Source: Gemmatimonadaceae bacterium
GTDB lineage: Bacteria > Gemmatimonadota > Gemmatimonadetes > Gemmatimonadales > Gemmatimonadaceae
Assembly: GCA_037721215.1 (NCBI GenBank)
Contig: JBBJNV010000011.1
Coordinates: 54,670-118,669, forward strand
Direction: 5' to 3'
DNA length: 64,000 nucleotides
This document shows, piece after piece, positions 9,338 through 16,551 of this stretch (its first letter is position 1; each line of letters starts with the position of its first letter). The notes under the pieces were generated by a model that was not told the DNA's origin, ran no database searches, and worked only from the letters and a program-made list of their open reading frames with translations. The position numbers and the translations under genes were made by a program.

Positions 9338-9987
9338 TGACGTCGCCTCACTTCCAGCGTGAAATACGCGAAATCCTTGAACCGCTTCGAAACGAACAAT
9401 CCCATCCCGCAATCGATGAAGCCAGACCCGAGCAGTCGATCGCGGTAAAACCAGGTGGTTCGGAACATCCCTTCCATGTCGCTCGCGTCTTCGTCAATGT
9501 CATCGTCGCTTGTGATGGCATGAACGTATAGGACGCCGCGACACTTTTTCGCCAGTCGCAAAAGCGCTTCGTCAATATCGGAATCGCCAACGTATCGCAG
9601 CACGTCCCGGCAGACCACGAGGTCGGACTGCCGGCCCGCAAGTTTGTTGATCGGCAGACACCGGTGCCCGTAGCCAATGCAGGCAGCCGGACTCGAATCA
9701 AACGTCTCGATCGAATCGCACGATGGGTACTGTCTGGCGAACTCCCGCGCCCACCATCCGGTACCGGCTCCAACATCGGAAAAGCGCTCGATCTTCAAAC
9801 CAATGTAATTACTGAATGCAATTACGAACCCCACTTCGCGCGTCGCACCGTCGGCATCCACGATCGCCGTCTCGGCATCCTCATAGAACCGCCGGTAATA
9901 GTCCGCGTCGAAATGGCTATTGGATTCATGCGTGTACGGCTTCACGTTCGATTGATGCGAACCCGCGCCGGCAGCCGGCTTGGTCAC
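9334..9987 (-). CDS. class I SAM-dependent methyltransferase
   Basis: 217 residues from a GTG start that overlaps the MFS stop codon (GTGA). The frame is open further upstream, but that part has no homologous character and lies inside the MFS gene. The AdoMet-binding motif I is clear (RFSDVGAGTGWWAREFA), followed by an acidic motif II (IETFDSS) and motif LVVCRDVLRYV. The C-terminal half carries an acidic stretch (SDDDIDEDASDMEG) and an aromatic-rich substrate lobe. The substrate cannot be told. The overlapping arrangement with the transporter upstream and the amidohydrolase downstream suggests co-translation. Confidence 0.75.
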   Translation of the reverse strand: MTKPAAGAGSHQSNVKPYTHESNSHFDADYYRRFYEDAETAIVDADGATREVGFVIAFSNYIGLKIERFSDVGAGTGWWAREFARQYPSCDSIETFDSSPAACIGYGHRCLPINKLAGRQSDLVVCRDVLRYVGDSDIDEALLRLAKKCRGVLYVHAITSDDDIDEDASDMEGMFRTTWFYRDRLLGSGFIDCGMGLFVSKRFKDFAYFTLEVRRRQ

Positions 9988-11111
9988 GTGGCAACCGCCG
10001 TGCGCCCTGGCCGTCCGGGGGCGACCACCGCCATCGCGAGAGCCGCTATCATCGCCAGCGCCGCGCCGAAAAGGAATGCAGCGTCGGGGCTGACCCTGTC
10101 CCAGATGGCTCCAAATATCAGAGACGCCGGCAATGCTCCGAGACCGATCGCAAGATTGTACCAACCGTAAGCCGCACCCCGCTTTGCGCGGGGCACAATA
10201 TCAGCCACGAGTGCCTTTTCGGTTCCTTCAGTGAGCGCATAGAACAACCCGTAAACCGCGAACAGCGCCCACGCGTGCCACGCTTCGGTCGCGCGAGAGA
10301 AACCGACATACACGGCAGCGTAAAGAATCCAGCCGCAGACGATGAGGGGTTTGCGGCCAAGCCGGTCGGAGAGCGCTCCGCCAAGGGTACCAGCCGATGC
10401 CTTCACGAAGTTGAGCATCGCCCATAATATGGGAGCCAATACAATTGCGACCCCGAGTTGGTTGGCCCTCAAGAGCAGAAACGCATCGGTCGAATTGCCG
10501 AGTGTGAAGAGCAACACGACGCCCAGGTACGCCCAGAAGCGCTTGCCCATCGTTTCGGCGGGTGCGATATGCGGGGCAGTGTCGCTCTCCAAGCCTGCCG
10601 ACGCGGATTCACGCGGCACCTCGCGAACTGCTACGACAAGGACAATTAATGCGAGCAGCCCAGGCACGGCCGCAAGCCAGAACACGCTGCGAAGCGAGAG
10701 ATCGAAATATCGCAGCAGGGCAAACGCTATCAGCGGGCCAAGTACCGCTCCGGCATTGTCTGCAGATGCATGGAACCCGAACGCGCGACCACGAGCGTTC
10801 GGGTCTGCGGAGTCTGCCAGAAGGGCGTCGCGTGGCGCGCCTCTGATTCCCTTCCCGACCCGGTCCGCCACGCGGATCGCCAGCACCGCCCCCGCGCTCG
10901 TTGCCATTGCGACAAACGGCCGGACGAACGTTGCGATGCCGTATCCGAGGACAATCAGGGGCTTCCGCCGCTTTACTTTGTCCGACCACCAGCCACTCGC
11001 AAGCTTCAGCAGCGAAGCCGTGGACTCGGCGGCTCCTTCAATCGCGCCGATAAAGCTTGCATTGGCACCGAGCACGCTGCTGAGAAACAGCGGCAGCAGC
11101 GGGTAAATCAT
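9984..11111 (-). CDS. major facilitator superfamily transporter
   Basis: At least 375 residues with the MFS pattern: TM1 (MIYPLLPLFL), the conserved loop 2-3 motif (DKVKRRKPLIVLGYG), about 12 hydrophobic helices, and a second-half copy (SDRLGRKPLIVCGW). The ADRVGKGIRGAPRDALL segment is typical of a drug-efflux/NreB-like MFS branch. The conserved N-terminal sequence GRNVVALSGVSFLTDVATE reads in frame immediately upstream of this ATG, with no ATG, GTG or TTG before the overlap with the nucleotidyltransferase stop. The true start is therefore probably an unusual codon near 11140-11180. The substrate is unknown. Confidence 0.85.
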   Translation of the reverse strand: MIYPLLPLFLSSVLGANASFIGAIEGAAESTASLLKLASGWWSDKVKRRKPLIVLGYGIATFVRPFVAMATSAGAVLAIRVADRVGKGIRGAPRDALLADSADPNARGRAFGFHASADNAGAVLGPLIAFALLRYFDLSLRSVFWLAAVPGLLALIVLVVAVREVPRESASAGLESDTAPHIAPAETMGKRFWAYLGVVLLFTLGNSTDAFLLLRANQLGVAIVLAPILWAMLNFVKASAGTLGGALSDRLGRKPLIVCGWILYAAVYVGFSRATEAWHAWALFAVYGLFYALTEGTEKALVADIVPRAKRGAAYGWYNLAIGLGALPASLIFGAIWDRVSPDAAFLFGAALAMIAALAMAVVAPGRPGRTAVAT

Positions 11112-11167
11112 TTCCGTAGCTACGTCAGTGAGGAAGCTGACCCCACTCAGCGCAACTACATTGCGAC

Positions 11168-12160
11168 CTAACTTTCCGGCGATGCTCTCACCTCGGAGTG
11201 ATCGCCGACGGTGACCTCACCGTTGATCCCTTCGAGCCACGCACCATCGCCAACGAGTGAATTCGCGAGCCGCGATCGTTTCACGGTTGCGCCCGCTCCA
11301 ACAATCGTGTGGCTGATTTCCGAGTTCTCGATAACCGATCCCTTGCCGATCGACACATTTGGGCCTACGGTCGATCCGCTGAGCGAAACTTCTTCTTCGA
11401 TGTATACGGGATCGATGATTGTGCAGCCATCTACTTCGTCAGGCCGCTGAGCGCGGCCCTTCGTGAGCATCGTCTCATTGGTCTCGAGCATCGTCTCGAT
11501 CTTGCCGGCGTCGTACCAGCCTTCGACATCGATCACCTGGATCTTTGCGCCCCTGTCGATCATGTACTGGAACGCATCTGTCAGATAGTACTCGCCCATA
11601 TTCGGCGGCGACGCCAGCACGTGTTCCACTCCCTCGAACAGCAGCTTCCAGTTTCTGATGTAGTAAAGCCCGATGTTGGCGCGCTTCGAAATCGGTGTTT
11701 TTGGCTTCTCGACAATCTGCGTCATGTTGCCATCGTCGTCCGTCACCACCACGCCGAAGCGTTGATAGTCCTCTACTTCCTTGGTCCAGATAATTCCGTC
11801 GGCATCGGTTCGGTTCACCACTGACAGATCAGCATCGAAAATTGTATCGACGAAGATGATCAGCACCGGCTGGTCGACATACTCTTTTGCCAGCGCGATC
11901 GCGCCCGCCGTTCCATCCTGCACCTTCTGCTCGATGAAAACCGACGGCACGTCGAGACTCTGCCTGGCGAACTCTTCGACCTTCTCCTTGAGATGCCCGG
12001 TGATGTAGATGATTTGATCGATGCCGCCGAGATCCCGAAGCTCGTCCAGCACGTATGACATCACCGGTTTCCCGGCGACTTTCATCATCGGTTTCGGCGT
12101 TACGTGCGTATGCGGCCTGAGCCGCGTGCCTTTCCCGGCCAGCGGAATAATGACTTTCAT
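11168..12160 (-). CDS. sugar-1-phosphate nucleotidyltransferase with left-handed beta-helix tail
   Basis: 330 residues. The N-terminal Rossmann-like domain carries the NTP-transferase signature (MKVIIPLAGKGTRLRPHT) and the catalytic metal region (LIIFVDTIFDAD). A sugar-recognition motif (VVEDYQRFG-like, VEKPKTP) and GWYDAGKIETMLETN follow. From about residue 245 the chain has hexapeptide-type repeats (IIDPVYIEEEVSLSGSTVGP, IENSEISHTIVGAGATVKRS), a left-handed beta helix as in RmlA2/GlmU-type enzymes. It activates a sugar-1-phosphate to an NDP-sugar, probably dTDP- or UDP-glucose type, for cell-surface polysaccharide. It overlaps the upstream cupin by 4 bases, which makes a sugar-nucleotide pathway pair likely. 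Confidence 0.85.
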   Translation of the reverse strand: MKVIIPLAGKGTRLRPHTHVTPKPMMKVAGKPVMSYVLDELRDLGGIDQIIYITGHLKEKVEEFARQSLDVPSVFIEQKVQDGTAGAIALAKEYVDQPVLIIFVDTIFDADLSVVNRTDADGIIWTKEVEDYQRFGVVVTDDDGNMTQIVEKPKTPISKRANIGLYYIRNWKLLFEGVEHVLASPPNMGEYYLTDAFQYMIDRGAKIQVIDVEGWYDAGKIETMLETNETMLTKGRAQRPDEVDGCTIIDPVYIEEEVSLSGSTVGPNVSIGKGSVIENSEISHTIVGAGATVKRSRLANSLVGDGAWLEGINGEVTVGDHSEVRASPES

Positions 12161-12576
12161 GGTGCGCTCGTCCCCTGTCGTCCGTATCGATCGGAAAGCC
12201 GCACCACGTCGTCGAGGTCGTTAGTCGACGCCTCGAGCACGTCACAATCGGTGATTGCTTCCATCTGGTGAATTGTGCCGGGCGTTATGCGAAACGACGC
12301 GCCCTGCGTGAGATGCATGTCATCGAGGCTCTCGCCGTGCTGTACGCGATAAACCAGTTCGCCCGAAAGAAGGTGGACGGTCTCGTCTTTTCTGTTGTGA
12401 TATTGAATCGAGAGTGCGTGGCCGGCTTTGATATGCAGGATTTTTCCGACGTAGTGGTCGGTGTGCGCCCAGATGGTTTCGTGTCCCCATGGTTTCGGCA
12501 CCGTTATCACGTCAACCGGGCCCGAGGGCGCGGTCGTGCTACTGCCCGGTGAGGGTGCATTTGTCTGGCCGGTCAT
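12157..12576 (-). CDS. cupin-fold sugar-phosphate isomerase-like protein
   Basis: 139 residues with a single cupin domain resembling the C-terminal domain of type II mannose-6-phosphate isomerase / GDP-mannose pyrophosphorylase: KPWGHETIWAHTDHYVGKILHIKAGHALS, HNRKDETVHLLSGE and ITPGTIHQMEAI. Metal-binding His and Glu of both cupin motifs are present (QYHNRKDE, PGTIHQ). The first 25 residues are Ser/Thr/Pro-rich and probably disordered. The RBS GAGGAGATATTTACG precedes the ATG. It lies 50 bases after atpH with no visible terminator, so it may be read through from the ATP synthase genes. Confidence 0.75.
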   Translation of the reverse strand: MTGQTNAPSPGSSTTAPSGPVDVITVPKPWGHETIWAHTDHYVGKILHIKAGHALSIQYHNRKDETVHLLSGELVYRVQHGESLDDMHLTQGASFRITPGTIHQMEAITDCDVLEASTNDLDDVVRLSDRYGRQGTSAP

Positions 12577-12626
12577 TCGTAAATATCTCCTCTACCGCCG
12601 ACGGGAAGCTATCACGAGGGACGCGG

Positions 12627-13172
12627 CTAGCTGGCGCCCGTCATCATGCGTCCGCGAAGCGTAGCAAGGCGGCGTCGGACCGATCCGTCCATCACTGTAT
12701 CACCAACCTTCACGACAACTCCACCGAGAATTTCCGGATTCACGGTCATGTGAGTGACAACGCGCCTGCCGAGCACGCGGGAGAGATGATCGGCAATCCC
12801 CGACTCGTCCGCTTCGGACATGGTGCGCGCGACAGTCACATTCGCGTGAACGGTGTTGGCTGCGTCATCGACGAGATTCTGATACTCGGCCGCGATGGCC
12901 GGAATCAGCATCTGGCGTCGCTTGCGGACCAGCGCCTGGAGGAAACGCAGGAAGTGCCGGGGCACGCGGTCGCCGAGAGCGTTCGACAGTAAATCGCTCT
13001 TCTGCGCCTCGCTGATTTTTGGCGATTCGAGGAAGCGCGTCAGAGTCAGGTTCTGACGCATTCCCAGAGCTACATCATCGATCAGCTTCCCCCAGCCAGC
13101 GGTGTCTTCAGCGCGCCGCGCGAGCTCGAGCAGGGCCTCGGCGTAATTACGGGCGATGGTCGAATCGCGCAT
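12627..13172 (-). CDS. atpH: ATP synthase delta subunit
   Basis: 181 residues, the usual length for the F1 delta (OSCP) subunit that joins the F1 head to the b-subunit stalk. The N-terminal helical bundle (IARNYAEALLELARRAEDTAG) and the conserved C-terminal motif (HMTVNPEILGGVVVKVGDTVMDGSVRRRLATL) are both clear. The ATG shares a base with the atpF stop (TGATG). The usual atpA, atpG, atpD and atpC do not follow; the next gene is a cupin. Confidence 0.93.
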   Translation of the reverse strand: MRDSTIARNYAEALLELARRAEDTAGWGKLIDDVALGMRQNLTLTRFLESPKISEAQKSDLLSNALGDRVPRHFLRFLQALVRKRRQMLIPAIAAEYQNLVDDAANTVHANVTVARTMSEADESGIADHLSRVLGRRVVTHMTVNPEILGGVVVKVGDTVMDGSVRRRLATLRGRMMTGAS

Positions 13173-13759
13173 CAGCTCCGTGCCGGCGCAGGCGGAATCG
13201 AGGCGAGAAAGTCTTCGACGATGCGACGATTGGCGTTATCGTCGAGATTTGCGCCGATGACCTTGCTCGCGCCGGCAATGGCCAGGTCAACCGCCTCGTG
13301 CCGCAGCTCCGCGATCGCACGGTTTTTCTCGGCGTCGATCTCGCGGCGGGCGCGTTCGAGCATGTCCTGCTGCTGCGCGCGGGTCTCTTCGATCATCCCT
13401 GTGCGCACGGAGTCGCCCACAACACGGCTCTCGGCGATAATCTTCTGCGCCTCGTCACGGGCGGCTTCGATCTTCGATCGATGCTCGGCGAGCAAACGGG
13501 TGGATTCGTCGCGGTCGGCTTTTGCGCCGGCAATCGCATCCTCAAGAGATTTTTCGCGCGCAGCGACGGCAGCAGTGATGGGTTTGAACGCATACCGCGA
13601 GAGAATGAACGCCAGGATCACGAAGATGATCAGCGTCCAGAACATCAGACCGCCGCTGGGCGACAGCAGGCCGACTTTTGCTGCTCCTTCAGCCGCCGCT
13701 TCCGCGGAAGGACCATGGCCCTGCAGCAGAAGAAGAAGCGGGAAATTAATGGGCATCAT
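13172..13759 (-). CDS. atpF: ATP synthase Fo subunit b
   Basis: 195 residues. One transmembrane helix (LMFWTLIIFVILAFILSRYAF, about residues 38-58) is followed by a long charged coiled coil (ITAAVAAREKSLEDAIAGAK onward) that forms the peripheral stalk. The N-terminal extension of about 35 Ala/Gly-rich residues before the helix is longer than in E. coli. Neighbours are atpE and atpH in the canonical order. Only one b-type gene is present, so the stalk is likely a homodimer. Confidence 0.92.
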   Translation of the reverse strand: MMPINFPLLLLLQGHGPSAEAAAEGAAKVGLLSPSGGLMFWTLIIFVILAFILSRYAFKPITAAVAAREKSLEDAIAGAKADRDESTRLLAEHRSKIEAARDEAQKIIAESRVVGDSVRTGMIEETRAQQQDMLERARREIDAEKNRAIAELRHEAVDLAIAGASKVIGANLDDNANRRIVEDFLASIPPAPARS

Positions 13760-13819
13760 ATTGGGAACGTGGCAGTAAGCGGAGTGGGCTCGCGCGCTGG
13801 GCGCGAGCCATCCGGGAAT

Positions 13820-14092
13820 TTAGAACTTGTTTTGAATCAGAAACGACACGACGATTGCGAACAGGGCAGCGCCTTCGATAAGCGCTGCAAAAATAATTGC
13901 ACCGGTCTGAATGCGGCCGGCCATCTCTGGCTGGCGCGCCATGCCGTCCATCGCCTGGCCGGCAAGACGGCCAATTCCAACACCCGCGCCAAGCACGGCG
14001 ATTCCGGCGCCAATGCCCGCACCCATCTGTGCCCATGCGGCGGAGTATTCAGCGTTATAAACGGCGGCCTGCAGTAAAGGATAAAACGACAT
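13820..14092 (-). CDS. atpE: ATP synthase Fo subunit c
   Basis: 90 residues starting at MSFYPLLQAA; the frame extends 16 codons upstream, but GGAG lies 10 bases before this ATG. Two transmembrane helices are separated by the polar loop ARQPE. The ion-binding carboxylate is Glu73 in FAALIEGAALF, followed by Gly rather than Ser/Thr, and the first helix lacks the Gln/Ser set of sodium-type rings. Proton coupling is therefore inferred. Small residues (GAGIGAGIAVLGAGVGIG) allow tight ring packing. Its own intergenic leader of about 140 bases may raise its translation, as the ring needs many copies. Confidence 0.95.
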   Translation of the reverse strand: MSFYPLLQAAVYNAEYSAAWAQMGAGIGAGIAVLGAGVGIGRLAGQAMDGMARQPEMAGRIQTGAIIFAALIEGAALFAIVVSFLIQNKF

Positions 14093-14156
14093 CTTGAGGT
14101 TGCTCCGTATTTCTTCGAATTGAGGTGGGTGTGGCGCCACCTGCGCTGTCCGTCAG

Positions 14157-14172
14157 TGAGACCTCAGTCTCA
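14157..14172 (-). promoter_or_regulatory. hairpin in the atpB-atpE intercistronic leader
   Basis: A perfect inverted repeat TGAGAC-CTCA-GTCTCA lies in the 142-base spacer between atpB and atpE. There is no T-run, so it is not a terminator. A structure at this place could protect or set off the atpE message, which needs higher translation than its neighbours. The function is inferred. Confidence 0.35.
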
Positions 14173-14234
14173 ACGGACTTCCCCGGCCACTCAGCCGGGT
14201 ACAACGGGCATAGAGCCCATTCTGGATCGAGCCG

Positions 14235-15083
14235 TCAGTGGGCGCCCTCGCGGATGAGCCCGATGAAAACGCTGGCGAGCAGTGCAAAGACGTATGCCTG
14301 AAGAAACGCAATGAACACTTCGAGGACCATGATTGCCAGAGCCATGAGCAACGGCAATGGCGCCAGTCGAAAGCTGCCAAAAGTGAAGATCAGGCTGATC
14401 AGCGCCAGAACGACGATATGTCCCGCCGTCATGTTCGCGAAAAGCCGGATCGCGAGCGCAAAGGGTTTCGTGAACTTGCCGATCAACTCGATCGGCGTCA
14501 TAAGCGGCGTCAGCATTGCCTTCATAATGAAAGGCTGGTCACTGGGCCAGTAGACAATCGTCTTGATGTAACCCTTGCCCAAGGTTCGGATGCCGGCAAA
14601 CTCGACGACGAAAAAAGTGATGATCGCCAACATGCCGGTGACGGCAATATTGCCAGTGGCTGTCGAGCCATATGGAATAAGGCCGAGCAGATTCGTGAAG
14701 AGAATGAAGAAGAAGAGGGTCAATACGAACGGCACGTACGCGTTGCCATGATGTCCGACGTTGGGAAGGATAACTTCCTGGCGTATGTACAACACGAGTG
14801 CTTCGATGCCGTTGGCGAATCCCTTGGGCTTGCCGGCGGCGAGATGCTGTCTGCTGTGGGCACGGGCCGCAAGCAGGAGCGTCACGAGACAGAGCGTGGC
14901 GGCTATGAGGAGCATGACGACATGTTTGGTTGGCGACATGTCGATGACGAGACCTCCGAGATGTATGGGGTCCCATCTGGGGAGCTCGTAGTGGCAGGCA
15001 TAACCCGGCTCGAAGCACGGATATTCGAGTGCGTGCGAGTCGGTGATGTGCGGTGTGATGATGTCTTGCGATTCAACGATCAT
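14235..15083 (-). CDS. atpB: ATP synthase Fo subunit a
   Basis: 282 residues from MIVESQDIITPHI. It overlaps the preceding atpI-type gene by 11 bases. The essential stator Arg is in FALAIRLFANMTAGH, followed by the conserved helix HIVVLALISLIF. About six transmembrane helices are visible. A periplasmic N-terminal segment of about 50 residues (CFEPGYACHYELPRWDPIHLGG) with two Cys is longer than in E. coli. Together with the c ring it forms the proton path. Confidence 0.93.
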   Translation of the reverse strand: MIVESQDIITPHITDSHALEYPCFEPGYACHYELPRWDPIHLGGLVIDMSPTKHVVMLLIAATLCLVTLLLAARAHSRQHLAAGKPKGFANGIEALVLYIRQEVILPNVGHHGNAYVPFVLTLFFFILFTNLLGLIPYGSTATGNIAVTGMLAIITFFVVEFAGIRTLGKGYIKTIVYWPSDQPFIMKAMLTPLMTPIELIGKFTKPFALAIRLFANMTAGHIVVLALISLIFTFGSFRLAPLPLLMALAIMVLEVFIAFLQAYVFALLASVFIGLIREGAH

Positions 15084-15426
15084 ATGCGAGCAGCAGGGAT
15101 TCCAGTAACATCGAGACAAAGAGAAAAACGGCGAATCCGACGAGTGCCGCGGCAAGCGGCAAACCAAGCATCTGGGCGAAAATAAACCCATATACCAAAA
15201 GGACAGTACCTCTCAGAATGGCACCCAGTCCCCACCCCACCAAAGCGTTTTCGCGCCCGAACCACTCAATCATGCTGAACGCAGCCAACTGAACCATTGC
15301 GGCCAGAGCCGCACTGACCGCGAGTGCCCGTCGTTCTTCACTTGTATTGAAACCGAGTGAGAGCAGCCAGAACGTGACTCCCAGCAGCGACGCGGTAATC
15401 GCGGCAAACCGGGCGACACGTTTCAC
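15073..15426 (-). CDS. atpI: AtpI-like four-helix membrane protein
   Basis: 117 residues from a GTG start preceded by GAGCAGG, 7 bases after the atpZ stop. Four hydrophobic helices (for example FAAITASLLGVTFWLLSLGF and ALVGFAVFLFVSMLLESLLLA) match the size and topology of ATP synthase subunit I, which helps assemble the c ring or supplies magnesium. Its position between atpZ and atpB supports this, although the sequence is poorly conserved. Not an F1Fo structural subunit. Confidence 0.7.
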   Translation of the reverse strand: MKRVARFAAITASLLGVTFWLLSLGFNTSEERRALAVSAALAAMVQLAAFSMIEWFGRENALVGWGLGAILRGTVLLVYGFIFAQMLGLPLAAALVGFAVFLFVSMLLESLLLAYDR

Positions 15427-15433
15427 AGCCTGC

Positions 15434-15703
15434 TCATTTCGTGCGCCGCCGGGCGTCGTCCGCTTTCTGCGCCGCGACGAGCCGTCGGTACATGCTGTAG
15501 AACGCGGCCCCGCCGCCAATGAACACCCCGGCCAACACGAATACGGGACTTGTGCCGAATCTCTGGTCGAGCCATTGTCCGCCCAGCAGGAAAATGACCA
15601 GCGATGCCGCGAATTGCAGTCCAACGCCGGCGAATGAGCGCACCTCCAGACTGTCCGACTGCTCGGCACCCATCTCCGCTTTATGCGGTTTTTTATCCGT
15701 CAT
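15434..15703 (-). CDS. atpZ: AtpZ/AtpI-family small membrane protein
   Basis: 89 residues with two transmembrane helices (FAGVGLQFAASLVIFLLGGQWLD and SPVFVLAGVFIGGGAAFYSMYRR) separated by the short loop RFGTS, the usual AtpZ pattern. A charged N-terminus (MTDKKPHKAEMG) stays in the cytoplasm. First gene of the Fo run; AtpZ and AtpI are thought to act together in assembly or as a magnesium/calcium channel. No strong RBS is visible before the ATG. Confidence 0.8.
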   Translation of the reverse strand: MTDKKPHKAEMGAEQSDSLEVRSFAGVGLQFAASLVIFLLGGQWLDQRFGTSPVFVLAGVFIGGGAAFYSMYRRLVAAQKADDARRRTK

Positions 15704-15722
15704 TCATCGCTGAATTTAGGAG

Positions 15723-15742
15723 CTTGTGAAATTTTTCGCAAG
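15723..15742. promoter_or_regulatory. inverted repeat just upstream of atpZ
   Basis: Near-perfect palindrome CTTGTGAAATTTTTCGCAAG (9-base arms, one mismatch allowed as G-T) lies 19 bases before the atpZ ATG, in the divergent region with the BsuPI-domain gene. It could be an operator or an mRNA hairpin that hinders the atpZ RBS. Nothing else in the 222-base spacer was recognised. Confidence 0.35.
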
Positions 15743-15925
15743 CAAACGGCCCAGATGTTCCCGAAGATTTCCCGAAAACGCTAGCAGACGCGCAAGTGCT
15801 GATTTGGATTGAACTTAGGCGTTACTTTCCCATTGACCAAGCGTCTGATAGTTGATATAGTTGACGCTGGCCAACATGGGGCCCCGCCGGCTCCCATGTC
15901 AGGACTCGCCGAACAACCATAAGTA

Positions 15926-16381
15926 ATGCCAAATCGTCTCATCATTCCGTTGCTGTTTGCTGCATCCGTCGCGTTTGTCCGCGGTTCTTCGGGGCACAAG
16001 GAATCCGTGACCCCAGTCTCGGACAATCAACATCAGAAGGAAGGCCCGATTGCTTCTTCGTTTTCAGTTGGAGTGCGGGATGGACTAAGGCTCGAGCTCA
16101 GCGTTGCCAACAACACGAAAAAAATGATCGAGTTGCGGTTTGCGAACGGGCAAACTCACGATTTTGCCGTGCTGGACGACAAGGGCAACGAAGTGTGGCG
16201 TTGGAGCGATGGGCGAATGTTCACACAGTCGTTTCAGAACAAACTGGTAAAGGCGCGCGATACTGCGGTTTACGCGAGCAACTGGGACGCGAGCAAGATG
16301 CACGGCAGGTTTACGGCGATTGCGACGTTGATGAGTGACAATCATCCGATTGAGCAACGGGTCGAGTTTGCTCTGAAGTAG
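15926..16381 (+). CDS. secreted BsuPI-domain protein
   Basis: 151 residues. A signal peptide (LIIPLLFAASVAFVRG) is followed by a beta-sandwich domain resembling the BsuPI intracellular proteinase inhibitor family: LRLELSVANNTKKMIELRFANGQTHDFAVLDDKG, then VWRWSDGRMFTQ and an AVYASNWD strand. Members bind or inhibit subtilisin-like proteases, but most envelope versions have no tested role. It is divergent from the atp run and followed by a clear terminator, so it is probably monocistronic. Confidence 0.75.
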   Translation: MPNRLIIPLLFAASVAFVRGSSGHKESVTPVSDNQHQKEGPIASSFSVGVRDGLRLELSVANNTKKMIELRFANGQTHDFAVLDDKGNEVWRWSDGRMFTQSFQNKLVKARDTAVYASNWDASKMHGRFTAIATLMSDNHPIEQRVEFALK

Positions 16382-16445
16382 GTATATCGGGCCGATCGGG
16401 AGGGCCCAATAATGAGGAACGCGAATGACCCATTCGCGACAGCAG

Positions 16446-16465
16446 CCCGCGTAAGCGGGTTTTTT
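16446..16465 (+). terminator. rho-independent terminator of the BsuPI-domain gene
   Basis: Stem CCCGC-GTAA-GCGGG followed directly by six T, 65 bases after the stop codon. Confidence 0.8.
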
Positions 16466-16551
16466 GTTTCAGGGAAGGGCCAGGCTCGTTTCGCCGACAA
16501 TTTCCCTTCGGAATGACGCCGCGCTGACGCTCCGGACGTATCTTGGTGGCG

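Noticed and set aside
9660..9700. TTCGAATC-like tRNA T-arm sequence
   Set aside because: It lies inside the methyltransferase gene and no acceptor, D or anticodon arm is present.
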